Positions 1 through 6,069 of a DNA stretch of 25,015 nucleotides are shown one piece after another. Location: positions 1-25,015 of IMG/VR virus record IMGVR_UViG_3300020190_000326, one strand, 5' to 3'. Both the position numbers and the translations under genes were made by a program. The stretch comes from a virus. Under the pieces are notes generated by a model. It did not search any database. It had not been told where the DNA came from and saw only the letters and a list, made by a program, of their open reading frames with translations. Position 1 is the first letter of the stretch. Every line of letters begins with the position of its first letter.

Positions 1-1
1 T

Positions 2-454
2 TATGGTAGAGAGTTTAAAGATAAAAATACTAAAGAAAAGAAAATAGAAAATGCTTATTTTCCTAGAGAAGAAATGATGAACTTCAGGATGTATTTCTTA
101 TCCAAACAACTAGTGAGATTTACTTCATTCTCATTTGAGGATTCATCTCTTTATGAAGATTTAGAAGCAGGTGATGTTGTCTATTTTGACCCACCATATG
201 TTCCTGTATCAGATACAGCGAACTTTACAAGTTATGCGACTGATGGATTTACTTCTGACCAACAAGTTCATTTAGCACAACTTGCAGAATCTCTTGCATC
301 CAAAGGTATTCGGGTGATTGTATCTAATCATGATGTCCCTGTCACACGAGATCTCTATAAAAGTGCTACAATTTATCCGATTCAAGTAACTAGAACGATT
401 GCTGCGAAAGGTGGCAGTCGGAAGAAAGCAAGTGAGTTAATCGCAGTGTACTAA
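2..454 (+). CDS. dam: DNA adenine methylase, D12 (Dam) class, 3' part
   Basis: The reading frame is open from the left edge, so the N-terminal part, with the AdoMet-binding FxGxG motif, lies outside the window. The visible 150 residues include the catalytic DPPY motif (in YFDPPYVPVS), a following F-TSYATDGF segment, the VIVSNHD strand, and a C-terminal R-KAxEL ending, the order seen in D12-class N6-adenine methylases such as T4 and E. coli Dam. The enzyme would methylate adenine in DNA, typically in GATC for this family; the specificity cannot be read here. A terminator follows 33 bases after the stop. The family call is solid; GATC specificity is inference. Confidence 0.88.
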   Translation, partial: YGREFKDKNTKEKKIENAYFPREEMMNFRMYFLSKQLVRFTSFSFEDSSLYEDLEAGDVVYFDPPYVPVSDTANFTSYATDGFTSDQQVHLAQLAESLASKGIRVIVSNHDVPVTRDLYKSATIYPIQVTRTIAAKGGSRKKASELIAVY

Positions 455-486
455 ATAATGATGCTTATTCGTGGTTGTTTAAGCGG

Positions 487-512
487 AAGGGGGTCTTTGA
501 GACCCTTTTCTT
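487..512 (+). terminator. Rho-independent terminator after the methylase
   Basis: GGGTCT (491-496) and AGACCC (500-505) form a perfect 6-bp stem with a 3-base loop. It extends outward through two G-T and two A-T pairs and runs into TTTTCTT. It separates the methylase from the endonuclease gene downstream. Confidence 0.8.
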
Positions 513-513
513 A

Positions 514-521
514 TATAAATA
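514..521 (+). promoter_or_regulatory. T4-type late promoter (TATAAATA)
   Basis: This is an exact match to the T4-like late promoter octamer TATAAATA. It lies between the terminator and the GIY-YIG gene, 22 bases before the ATG at 544, so the endonuclease can be transcribed on its own late in infection. Confidence 0.75.
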
Positions 522-543
522 CATATAACCACGGATAAAGCAG

Positions 544-1233
544 ATGGAATACTACACTTACGCTTACCTGCGTGAAGATGGGACGCCTTATTATATTGGT
601 AAGGGGAAAGGAAACAGAGCACATAATCAACATAAAAGAAAAGGAATAGGTTTTTTGCCAGTTCCACCAAAAGATAGAATAATTAAACTCAAGCAGAATC
701 TCACCGAAGAAGAAGCATTTAAGCACGAAATCTATATGATTTTTGTTTTTGGTAGAAAAGATTTGGGAACTGGAATTTTAAGAAATCTTACAAATGGTGG
801 CGATGGGGCATCTGGCGTCATTCCTTGGAATACTGGGAAAAAACTTTCAAAAAAACATTGTGAAAAGTTATCTGCTGCTGGTAAAGGAAGAAAAAAAAGT
901 GAAGAGCATAAAAGAAAAATTGGGAAGGCAAATAAAGGGCATATTGGTTGGAATAAAGGTGGAACTATACCAGAACATCAAAAAGAAATAAATCGTCAAA
1001 TGATGAAAGACAGATATAAAAATGGATTAGATGTAAGTGGTGCTAATAATCCAAGAGCAAAAACTTGGAAAATTACTTATCAAGATGGCAGCGTTGAAAT
1101 TGTAAAAGCACTTCAACCTTGGAGAATAGAAAGGGGATATAATAAACTTGGATTGAGAAAATTACAACTGAAAGAATGGAAAAAATACAGAGACCTTGTG
1201 GCAGTAGAAGAAGTGTCACATGAGACCTTGTAG
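544..1233 (+). CDS. GIY-YIG homing endonuclease with NUMOD3 repeats
   Basis: This 229-residue protein starts with a GIY-YIG nuclease domain: YAYL then YYIGKGKG at residues 16-23, with R25 nearby and a likely metal-binding glutamate in FKHEIYMI (about residue 62). Residues 95-140 carry NUMOD3-type DNA-binding modules (NTGKKLSKKHCEKLS, RKKSEEHKRKIGKANKG, GWNKG). The architecture is that of free-standing phage homing endonucleases such as T4 Seg proteins, which cut an endonuclease-free allele so that the gene is copied in by repair. It has its own terminator upstream and its own late promoter, as expected for a mobile insertion between unrelated genes. The cleavage site is unknown. Confidence 0.9.
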   Translation: MEYYTYAYLREDGTPYYIGKGKGNRAHNQHKRKGIGFLPVPPKDRIIKLKQNLTEEEAFKHEIYMIFVFGRKDLGTGILRNLTNGGDGASGVIPWNTGKKLSKKHCEKLSAAGKGRKKSEEHKRKIGKANKGHIGWNKGGTIPEHQKEINRQMMKDRYKNGLDVSGANNPRAKTWKITYQDGSVEIVKALQPWRIERGYNKLGLRKLQLKEWKKYRDLVAVEEVSHETL

Positions 1234-1282
1234 GACGCTCTGGATGCCCTATAATGGCAAGGTATTCAACAAAACACCTTAA

Positions 1283-1708
1283 ATGTCTACAAGAGGACGA
1301 GTGGGTTTGGAACTTGCTGATGGAAGTATCCTCAGCATTTATAGCCATTACGATAATTATCCCGAGTGGGCAGGTCGTATTCTCCGCACACATTATAATA
1401 CCCGTGAGAAAGTTGAGGAACTTGTGGATGGCGGAGATGTGAGTTGCCTATGGACTGATGATGGATTCTACACTTCAGAAGGTAAAACTAAACGTGGTTA
1501 TTATGGTCCCCTTCATTATAGCGAAAGAGGCGAAGACTGCCCCCCACGTCTTGATTCTGACCTTTGTGAGTATCTGTTGCCTGATGGAGCAGAAGAGTAT
1601 CACTATGTCTTTCGTAACGGGGAATGGGTGTGCTATAATATGAATCAGTTTGATGATTCTAAACTTCCTGAAATCGTTGAAATCCATTCTGCTGCTCTTC
1701 ACGTCTGA
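1283..1708 (+). CDS. Conserved cyanophage hypothetical protein
   Basis: A 141-residue soluble protein without a domain I can name. It opens MSTRGRVGLELADGSILSIYS and is rich in aromatic and acidic residues. It reads YSHYDNYPEWAGRIL near residue 20, and HYNTREKVEELVDGGDVSCLW further on, which I recognise from memory as a family of cyanophage and cyanobacterial hypotheticals. An overlapping frame that starts at 1254 is shorter and less protein-like. A TATAAT sequence at 1250-1255 lies 27 bases upstream and may be its -10 element. The next gene follows after three bases. Confidence 0.85.
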   Translation: MSTRGRVGLELADGSILSIYSHYDNYPEWAGRILRTHYNTREKVEELVDGGDVSCLWTDDGFYTSEGKTKRGYYGPLHYSERGEDCPPRLDSDLCEYLLPDGAEEYHYVFRNGEWVCYNMNQFDDSKLPEIVEIHSAALHV

Positions 1709-1711
1709 ACT

Positions 1712-1903
1712 ATGAAAACTTCTACTGCTCTTGGTGTTGTCTTTGGTGCTGTTGTTATTGTAACAGCAAGTATTTTATTTGAAGTATGGTTGCTTGGACT
1801 GATTCTGTCTTGGTTTAGTGTATCTTTGACCTTCTGGCAAAATCTTGCTATTATCATCCTTGCCAATATGATCTTTAAGAACTCTGGAGTTTCTACAAAA
1901 TGA
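1712..1903 (+). CDS. Small membrane protein, two predicted helices
   Basis: This 63-residue protein has two hydrophobic segments, roughly residues 5-33 (ALGVVFGAVVIVTASILFEV onward) and 40-56 (FWQNLAIIILANMIF), separated by a short polar turn. Its last codons overlap the start of the band-7-like gene by four bases (ATGA), which suggests coupled translation. Function unknown; it probably sits in the inner membrane of the infected cell. Confidence 0.75.
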   Translation: MKTSTALGVVFGAVVIVTASILFEVWLLGLILSWFSVSLTFWQNLAIIILANMIFKNSGVSTK

Positions 1904-2319
1904 CTAAACAAAACGGATTTATTGACCCTGGTGTTGCTGTTCTTGGTCTTGTTGGGGTGATTGTGATTGCTGGTCTTGCTTTTGGACTTCCGCAATATGG
2001 TGTTTATACCAAATCCTTAAACGGGAAAGGACAACTATTGGAGGCAGAGTATACACGTCAAACCGCTGTATTAGAAGCACAAGCAAAGAAAGATTCTGCA
2101 CAACAACTTGCTGATGCTGAAGTAATTCGTGCTCAAGGTGTCGCCAAAGCAAACTCCATTATTGGCGATAGTCTAAAAGGTAATCCTGCTTATCTTCAGT
2201 ATTTGTGGATTACTCAAGGTGAAGAGAACACCAGTCGAACTGTTTATATGGTTCCCAGTAATGGTGGCGCTCCTGTTCCCACTTTTGACATTCAACAAGC
2301 ACCTGCTGTTAAAAAATGA
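1900..2319 (+). CDS. Membrane-anchored band-7/SPFH-like protein fragment
   Basis: A 139-residue protein with one N-terminal membrane helix (about residues 10-30, GVAVLGLVGVIVIAGLAFGL). An alanine/glutamate/glutamine-rich helix follows: LEAEYTRQTAVLEAQAKKDS, then ADAEVIRAQGVAKANSII. That pattern, then YLQYLWITQGEE and a VYMVPSNGG strand, is typical of the C-terminal half of stomatin/prohibitin (SPFH) proteins. The globular band-7 domain itself is missing, so it could only be a coiled-coil membrane scaffold or a partner for a host SPFH protein. It overlaps both neighbours by four bases, in a row of five short overlapping genes. Confidence 0.8.
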   Translation: MTKQNGFIDPGVAVLGLVGVIVIAGLAFGLPQYGVYTKSLNGKGQLLEAEYTRQTAVLEAQAKKDSAQQLADAEVIRAQGVAKANSIIGDSLKGNPAYLQYLWITQGEENTSRTVYMVPSNGGAPVPTFDIQQAPAVKK

Positions 2320-2474
2320 ACCGCAAGTACGTCGTCGCTGGATTGATTGGTTTTGCAGTCATTCTTGGTTGGAATGTCTTTCTAATCCAGCGTGATGATG
2401 CTCTCTATAAATCATACTATCGTCAACAAGCGATAGAAAATCTCAAAAATCCTCCTAGTTCTGAAATACGGTGA
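2316..2474 (+). CDS. Small membrane protein
   Basis: Begins at an ATG overlapping the previous stop (ATGA) and encodes 52 residues: MNRKYVVAGLIGFAVILGWN then VFLIQRDDALYKSYYRQQ and a polar tail. It has one N-terminal membrane helix (about residues 5-23) with a basic start, so it is probably anchored with the tail on the other side. Function unknown. It is too short for most gene finders, but the overlaps on both sides support it. Confidence 0.65.
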   Translation: MNRKYVVAGLIGFAVILGWNVFLIQRDDALYKSYYRQQAIENLKNPPSSEIR

Positions 2475-2596
2475 GTATTGGACTTGGTATAGCAATCTAC
2501 GCAGCACTTGTTGCGTTTGTATCATCCATCATGGCATATTACCTCAAGGTAATGTATCCACGCGAAGAACAACAACTCAAGGAGAAATCTAAATGA
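2471..2596 (+). CDS. Tiny membrane protein with GTG start
   Basis: A 41-residue frame starting with GTG that overlaps the upstream stop by four bases and ends in TGA overlapping the next ATG. The product (MSIGLGIAIYAALVAFVSSI, then MAYYLKVMYPREEQQLKEKSK) has one membrane helix over residues 3-24 and a charged tail. The overlaps and hydrophobicity argue that it is real; function unknown. Confidence 0.6.
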   Translation: MSIGLGIAIYAALVAFVSSIMAYYLKVMYPREEQQLKEKSK

Positions 2597-2730
2597 TCCC
2601 CAAACGACTACGCGACCTCATTAAACAAGCAGAAATGGACAAAGTAGCAGAAGAGTTCTGGAAAGAAGTTGAGCGTGAAGCAGCGGAAAAAGAAGTTACA
2701 GTTGAGTATTTTTTAGCGGAGTTCTATTGA
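2593..2730 (+). CDS. Small charged helical protein
   Basis: A 45-residue protein starting at an ATG that overlaps the previous stop. It opens MIPKRLRDLIKQAEMDKVAE and continues EFWKEVEREAAEKEVTVEYF. It is predicted to be almost entirely amphipathic helix with alternating K/E. It is the last member of the overlapping cluster 1712-2730. No recognised family. Confidence 0.6.
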   Translation: MIPKRLRDLIKQAEMDKVAEEFWKEVEREAAEKEVTVEYFLAEFY

Positions 2731-2778
2731 CATCTGAACCATTAACAACTAAACTTGAGAGGTATTTTACAAACACAA

Positions 2779-3021
2779 ATGGCACAAAAGTTTCTCTACA
2801 TCGTTGACCACTACATTCCATTTCCAAGTTCTGAATATGGTGGACTTTGGAATGTAATTGCTGAAGATGACGATGAGTGTTTTGATTTGATTTCAGCAGA
2901 TGATGATGATAATTTCTATGAGCAGCACTACACTGCTCTTCGTGAAAACATTCTGAACGCACGAACTTATGCTCTTGCTGAAGATGTAGAATCTGGTGTT
3001 GTTGAGTCCTTTACTACTTGA
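2779..3021 (+). CDS. Acidic hypothetical protein
   Basis: Start placed at ATG 2779 (MAQKFLYIVDHYIPFPSSEY); an upstream in-frame TTG at 2755 is possible but has a poor N-terminus. The 80-residue product contains clusters of aspartate and glutamate (IAEDDDECFDLISADDDD). It resembles small acidic cyanophage hypotheticals that I know only as uncharacterised proteins. Function unknown. Confidence 0.75.
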   Translation: MAQKFLYIVDHYIPFPSSEYGGLWNVIAEDDDECFDLISADDDDNFYEQHYTALRENILNARTYALAEDVESGVVESFTT

Positions 3022-3026
3022 GAATA

Positions 3027-3197
3027 ATGTCTGATATTACTTTTTATCGCATAGAAGAGTTCTTCACAAATGGATGGGGGTTGATTGATGATAGTTCATC
3101 CAAACTCACAAAAGAAGAATGTGATGCCAAACTTCAATACTACGTTGAAAAAGGATACAATCCCCAACGCTTACGGGCAGTCCGCGTCGTTGATTAA
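3027..3197 (+). CDS. Small hypothetical protein
   Basis: A 56-residue frame, MSDITFYRIEEFFTNGWGLI followed by DDSSSKLTKEECDAKLQYYV. It starts five bases after the previous stop. The pattern (ITFYRIEEFxTNGW, then LTKEECxxKLxxYxxxGxNPxxLR) matches a short cyanophage hypothetical family that I recall from memory. Function unknown. Confidence 0.75.
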   Translation: MSDITFYRIEEFFTNGWGLIDDSSSKLTKEECDAKLQYYVEKGYNPQRLRAVRVVD

Positions 3198-3214
3198 AAG
3201 AGTTTGATGCCGTG

Positions 3215-3508
3215 ATGTCTATTAAACTTATTCCACAATTCACACACAAAGCACCCGAAGGTTATTCCTATGAAGTTGAAGAGTTCAAACGTAATATCTT
3301 TTCTATTTGGTTGCGTTGTCACCGCCAGTTTGATTACAATAACGGCAAACCTACCCGTACAATCTGGGGATTCTACGATTACAAAAAGTGTCAATTCCAT
3401 AGTCCTGTAAATAGTAAGGAAATTGGCAAAGTTGTGGAGTTCAAAAATACACGAAACTACACAGCGATGCCTCTTCAGCAAACTCCACTAGAAGCAGCAT
3501 TTGTATGA
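3215..3508 (+). CDS. Conserved cyanophage hypothetical protein
   Basis: ATG at 3215 is chosen over the GTG three bases earlier. The 97-residue product reads MSIKLIPQFTHKAPEGYSYE, has basic and aromatic patches (FSIWLRCHRQFDY), and contains TRTIWGFYDYKKCQFHSPVN. Several well-spaced tryptophans and tyrosines suggest a compact fold. I recall similar proteins in T4-like cyanophages, all of unknown function. Its last four bases overlap the next start. Confidence 0.8.
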   Translation: MSIKLIPQFTHKAPEGYSYEVEEFKRNIFSIWLRCHRQFDYNNGKPTRTIWGFYDYKKCQFHSPVNSKEIGKVVEFKNTRNYTAMPLQQTPLEAAFV

Positions 3509-3768
3509 GTTACGAACCTCAGGTAAATGATTACGTCAAATGGAATAAAGGTGTTGAAGGATGGGTGTATTTCAAAAGCAAGGAATACATCACGATTGAG
3601 CAGTCTGTTAGACCAAAAGACGAAATAAATTATCGGTGTTGTAACATACACAGAAATGAGAGAGTTCTTGTAATTTGTTATCCTAATCAGTGGAATCAGT
3701 TAAAGTATGTTAAATCAAGAAAATCAAAATACGAAGAAGAAAAAGACTGTGTGGAGACTAATTGCTAA
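3505..3768 (+). CDS. Conserved cyanophage hypothetical protein
   Basis: An 87-residue protein beginning MSYEPQVNDYVKWNKGVEGW, with a central VYFKSKEYITIEQSVRPKDE and a C-terminal NERVLVICYPNQW. I recall a family with this pattern in cyanophages. The small beta-rich look (short strands, many aromatics) could suit an SH3-like fold, but that is a guess. It overlaps the upstream gene by four bases and the downstream one by 62 bases. Confidence 0.78.
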   Translation: MSYEPQVNDYVKWNKGVEGWVYFKSKEYITIEQSVRPKDEINYRCCNIHRNERVLVICYPNQWNQLKYVKSRKSKYEEEKDCVETNC

Positions 3769-3997
3769 GGCACTTGGAGAAAAGTCTGGTAAGAATGATA
3801 AAGAAGCGGATAAGATTGCTCTTATCCGTCTTTTCATGTTTTTGTCTATTTTAATCACTAACTGTTTTATTGTAGCAAACGCAATCAGACACTGGAATGA
3901 TGAAACTAAAATTGAAGTATTTGTTGAAACTTCTAATATTCCAGAGTATCAAACTCAACCCATGAAAGTATCTAATAAAACTTTTGAGTTTGAATAA
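3707..3997 (+). CDS. Single-pass membrane protein
   Basis: A 96-residue protein with a basic N-terminal region (NQNTKKKKTVWRLIAKALGE). One strong membrane helix follows at about residues 41-60 (LIRLFMFLSILITNCFIVAN), then an outer acidic tail. The IRLFMFL-x-LITNCFIVA-x-xIRHWND stretch matches a cyanophage small membrane family that I recall. It starts inside the preceding gene in another frame; no other start except an internal Met in the helix is available, so the 62-base overlap seems genuine. Confidence 0.78.
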   Translation: MLNQENQNTKKKKTVWRLIAKALGEKSGKNDKEADKIALIRLFMFLSILITNCFIVANAIRHWNDETKIEVFVETSNIPEYQTQPMKVSNKTFEFE

Positions 3998-4005
3998 AAT
4001 AAATA
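3998..4005 (+). promoter_or_regulatory. Late promoter (AATAAATA)
   Basis: AATAAATA fits the NATAAATA late consensus of T4-like cyanophages. It begins next to the preceding stop and ends 16 bases before the ATG at 4022, so it suits late expression of the putative packaged protein. The stretch is A-rich, so a chance match is possible. Confidence 0.6.
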
Positions 4006-4021
4006 ATCAAAAACAAAAAAG

Positions 4022-4270
4022 ATGCTAACATTCAGAGAGTTTTACGAAATCTGTGAGGGTAAAAAACCAGATACTCCACCACATGCAGTTCCTGGAACTT
4101 ACAAGAGGGACGCTGATGGCACCCAGACTTATACTCTTCAAAGATATGAGGGTCCATTAGGCAAACCAACAAAGAAAGAAGTTGATAAGTTAGTTGTTCA
4201 ACGTAGTGGTGGAAAAGAAGTAACAAAGAGACTGAAGAAGTTGGCAAAATCAGTCAAAAAGATTGACTGA
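4022..4270 (+). CDS. Putative capsid internal protein with targeting peptide
   Basis: An 82-residue lysine-rich protein. Its N-terminus MLTFREFYEICEG resembles the T4 capsid-targeting sequence of internal proteins (MKTYQEFIAEA in T4). Residues I10-C11-E12 then G13 fit the gp21 prohead-protease rule (I/L-x-E, cut before A/G/S). The mature part would be about 70 residues, ending in a basic helix (VTKRLKKLAKSVKKID). If correct, it is carried into the prohead, trimmed, and perhaps injected with the DNA. The late promoter just upstream fits. The targeting role is inferred from pattern only; a central GTYKRDADGTQTYTLQRYEG stretch has no family that I can name. Confidence 0.7.
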   Translation: MLTFREFYEICEGKKPDTPPHAVPGTYKRDADGTQTYTLQRYEGPLGKPTKKEVDKLVVQRSGGKEVTKRLKKLAKSVKKID

Positions 4271-4272
4271 AT

Positions 4273-4310
4273 TAAAGTTAGGATCGTCTAAAGTGTCCTA
4301 GTAATGTAAG
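4273..4310 (+). promoter_or_regulatory. Intergenic repeat element, copy 1
   Basis: This copy reads TAAAGTTAGGATCGTCTAAA, then GTGTCCTAG and a -10-like TAATGT at 4302-4307. The TAGGAT block sits exactly 17 bp upstream of that hexamer. The next ATG (4324) is 16 bases beyond it. Confidence 0.75.
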
Positions 4311-4323
4311 CACTCCATCAGTT

Positions 4324-4461
4324 ATGGAATCCTTTGACGACATTCAAGTTGAAGATCTCTCTTCCTTTGACTTTGTTGAAGAACTAAATGAAGGTCTCTT
4401 TGAGGAAGAGAGCGACGACAAATCTTTTAATGCTTTCTTAAACTCTAACTGGGACTTTTGA
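4324..4461 (+). CDS. Small very acidic protein
   Basis: A 45-residue frame, MESFDDIQVEDLSSFDFVEE then LNEGLFEEESDDKSFNAFLN. About a third of the residues are D or E and there is only one basic residue. It lies directly behind repeat copy 1. Strong acidity is a property of some phage DNA-mimic inhibitors, but nothing else here supports that role. Confidence 0.65.
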   Translation: MESFDDIQVEDLSSFDFVEELNEGLFEEESDDKSFNAFLNSNWDF

Positions 4462-4463
4462 TT

Positions 4464-4652
4464 ATGAACCCTGACACCTATACATTTGGCGGTGATGCTA
4501 TCACCTTCCTTGGTCTTGTTGGTGTTGTTTCGGCGCTTGTTATTGTTGTTACTGCTTTCCGCAGGTTCTTCAATTCTCCTTACAACATTCGTGTGACACC
4601 TTCGGAACTGACCACCGAAACCCCCACTGACCCCCAAACTCCTGTAAATTAA
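4464..4652 (+). CDS. Single-pass membrane protein
   Basis: ATG at 4464 follows the previous stop by two bases (TGATTATG). The 62-residue product starts MNPDTYTFGGDAITFLGLVG, has one membrane helix (about residues 12-32), and then a short basic stretch FRRFFNSP and a proline/threonine-rich tail. It probably inserts with the tail in the cytoplasm. Function unknown. Confidence 0.72.
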   Translation: MNPDTYTFGGDAITFLGLVGVVSALVIVVTAFRRFFNSPYNIRVTPSELTTETPTDPQTPVN

Positions 4653-4656
4653 GCAA

Positions 4657-4857
4657 ATGACTGAACAAATCCCTAACGTGCTGCCTCACATTCGTGAATT
4701 GAATGAAGCATGGCGCAAACAAGATTTTGTATTCACTAAACAACAGCAGGAGGAATACGATCTTTTGCTTGCTACTCGTCGTGAACGTGTGAAACAATTC
4801 TATGCTGAAGGACGTGTATTCAAAGGTTCCTATAAAGCAAAGGAAGAGGAGTTCTAA
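4657..4857 (+). CDS. Small hypothetical protein
   Basis: A 66-residue protein, MTEQIPNVLPHIRELNEAWR then KQDFVFTKQQQEEYDLLLAT and RRERVKQFYAEGRVFKG. It is predicted to be mainly helical and has a mixed charge pattern; I recall similar short proteins in cyanophages, with no known role. It is one of the short genes after the membrane protein at 4464. Confidence 0.78.
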   Translation: MTEQIPNVLPHIRELNEAWRKQDFVFTKQQQEEYDLLLATRRERVKQFYAEGRVFKGSYKAKEEEF

Positions 4858-4860
4858 ATA
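4853..4860 (+). promoter_or_regulatory. Possible late promoter variant (TCTAAATA)
   Basis: TCTAAATA differs from TATAAATA at one position and ends 25 bases before the ATG at 4886. The same variant precedes the HNH endonuclease gene. It overlaps the stop codon of the upstream gene, so chance is a real alternative. Confidence 0.4.
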
Positions 4861-4885
4861 CTAAAAAGAGTGTTTAGATACTAAA

Positions 4886-5503
4886 ATGAGAACCTTTCAG
4901 GAGTTTGTTTTGATTGCTGAAGCAGCATACGATGCTTCTTTTATGTCTGGAGCACAAGTCCGTAGGACTGGTGAAGGTGGTCGTATCGGTGCAGAACGCA
5001 AAAAGACTGCTCCTGAAAGGCGTAGAGTAAAAGCAATCGGGGGTGGACAAACTGCTCCCGCTAAAGAATACAAACCACGCTCAGATATTGGTCAACAACG
5101 CCAAGCATCTACAAGAACTCAGCAACCCGAACAAGAGCGTGGATCTGCTAGAGAAGCACAACTAGCAGCAGCAAAAGAAGAAAGAAGAAAAGCAGCACAA
5201 GCAAGAATTGCAGCAAAACAAGGTAAGAAACCTGCCGCAACAGCGGAGAAACCAACACCAACTGCATCACAACTTCTCTCTAAGAAAAAGAAAAAAGCAG
5301 TCTCTCCTGACTATAAACCAGCAAAAGCATCTGGACTTACAGCAAAGGAAAGAAATAAGCAAACCAGAGAAGGTGAAAGAATGCTCAGAGGTATAATGAA
5401 ACAGCAAGAAACTGAGAAGTATGAGAAGGCAACTGGTGAGAAACCAAAGGGTAAAGCAAAGACTAAAATCCTTGCTCACGTTGAGAAGAGGATGGCAAAC
5501 TGA
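4886..5503 (+). CDS. Putative basic capsid internal protein
   Basis: A 205-residue protein whose N-terminus, MRTFQEFVLIAEA, is close to the T4 capsid-targeting sequence MKTYQEFIAEA. I10-A11-E12 followed by A13 fits the gp21 protease site, the same residue position as in the protein at 4022. The rest is low-complexity and histone-like: about a quarter lysine or arginine, with much alanine and glutamine (AAAKEERRKAAQARIAAKQG, SKKKKKAVSPDYKPAK) and no cysteine or tryptophan. That composition suits a DNA-binding protein packaged with the genome. Family membership is unproven, and other MKTF-type N-termini in phages could arise independently. It is followed by repeat copy 2. Confidence 0.75.
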   Translation: MRTFQEFVLIAEAAYDASFMSGAQVRRTGEGGRIGAERKKTAPERRRVKAIGGGQTAPAKEYKPRSDIGQQRQASTRTQQPEQERGSAREAQLAAAKEERRKAAQARIAAKQGKKPAATAEKPTPTASQLLSKKKKKAVSPDYKPAKASGLTAKERNKQTREGERMLRGIMKQQETEKYEKATGEKPKGKAKTKILAHVEKRMAN

Positions 5504-5511
5504 CTTTGAAT

Positions 5512-5549
5512 TAAAGTTAGGATCGTCTAAAGTGTCCTAGTAGTATAAG
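5512..5549 (+). promoter_or_regulatory. Intergenic repeat element, copy 2
   Basis: Full-length copy with GTGTCCTAG spacer and TAGTAT at 5541-5546. The ATG at 5562 follows after 15 bases. Confidence 0.78.
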
Positions 5550-5561
5550 GACGACTTCATT

Positions 5562-5759
5562 ATGGACCGAATTGAAATCCAACGCAAACTCTATGATGCT
5601 CGCAACGAGTATCTGAAAGCAAAGAAATCTGTAGAGTTTTGGAAGCGTGAGATTGCTTTCTTGAAAGAGTGTGAAAGCAACCTCAACAAACCCGAAAACT
5701 GGTTGTTTAATGAAATGTTTGGTGATACTCCTATTGCTGAAGAAGTTTATGGCGGTTGA
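5562..5759 (+). CDS. Small helical hypothetical protein
   Basis: A 65-residue protein, MDRIEIQRKLYDARNEYLKA then KKSVEFWKREIAFLKECESN, with regular heptad-like spacing suggesting a coiled coil over residues 4-40. It is directly under repeat copy 2 and ends 13 bases before a strong terminator, so it is likely a single-gene transcription unit. Function unknown. Confidence 0.78.
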   Translation: MDRIEIQRKLYDARNEYLKAKKSVEFWKREIAFLKECESNLNKPENWLFNEMFGDTPIAEEVYGG

Positions 5760-5772
5760 TTAACCTCCACCA

Positions 5773-5810
5773 AGCACACCTAGAAGCGTCTCTAGGTGTG
5801 CTATTTTAGT
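5773..5810 (+). terminator. Strong Rho-independent terminator
   Basis: AGCACACCTAGA (5773-5784) pairs perfectly with TCTAGGTGTGCT (5791-5802) around a 6-base loop, giving a 12-bp stem followed by ATTTTAGTTTTT. It is the strongest terminator in the window and closes the unit started by repeat copy 2. Confidence 0.92.
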
Positions 5811-5836
5811 TTTTAGATACCAAACCACTGAGAACG

Positions 5837-6034
5837 ATGAATTACATTCAAATCCCTGATTATGCCTATGAGCGTATCCTCAAGACACTTCAGAAAGGCG
5901 TTGATGTATGCTATAATGTAGATTACAATTCGGATGACAGTGAGCAATCTCCAAGTTACGCAAATGGGTATAGTCGTGCCACGATGCAGAGCGTGATTGA
6001 AGACCTCAACCGATACAAAGATACAGCGAATTAA
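5837..6034 (+). CDS. Conserved cyanophage hypothetical protein
   Basis: A 65-residue protein, MNYIQIPDYAYERILKTLQK followed by GVDVCYNVDYNSDDSEQSPS, then YANGYSRATMQSVIEDLNRY. I recall the YxYANGYSRATMQxVIxDL pattern in cyanophage and cyanobacterial small proteins of unknown function. It starts 27 bases after the terminator with no repeat element in front; a 13-base motif shared with the region before 4886 (TTTAGATACCAAA, 5812-5824) lies just upstream and could carry its promoter. Confidence 0.8.
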   Translation: MNYIQIPDYAYERILKTLQKGVDVCYNVDYNSDDSEQSPSYANGYSRATMQSVIEDLNRYKDTAN

Positions 6035-6069
6035 AGTTAGGATCGTCTAAACTGTCCCTATATTATGAG
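6032..6069 (+). promoter_or_regulatory. Intergenic repeat element, copy 3
   Basis: Starts inside the stop codon of the previous gene. It has the variant spacer CTGTCCCTA and TATTAT at 6061-6066. The helicase's first ATG (6065) overlaps that hexamer; a second in-frame ATG lies at 6080. Confidence 0.78.

Noticed and set aside
449-456. ACTAAATA as a late promoter after the methylase
   Set aside because: Two features weaken it: mismatch in the octamer and a terminator lying between it and the next gene.
1254-1442. Plus-strand frame starting at ATG 1254
   Set aside because: It overlaps the better, longer gene at 1283 in another frame and its product is not protein-like.
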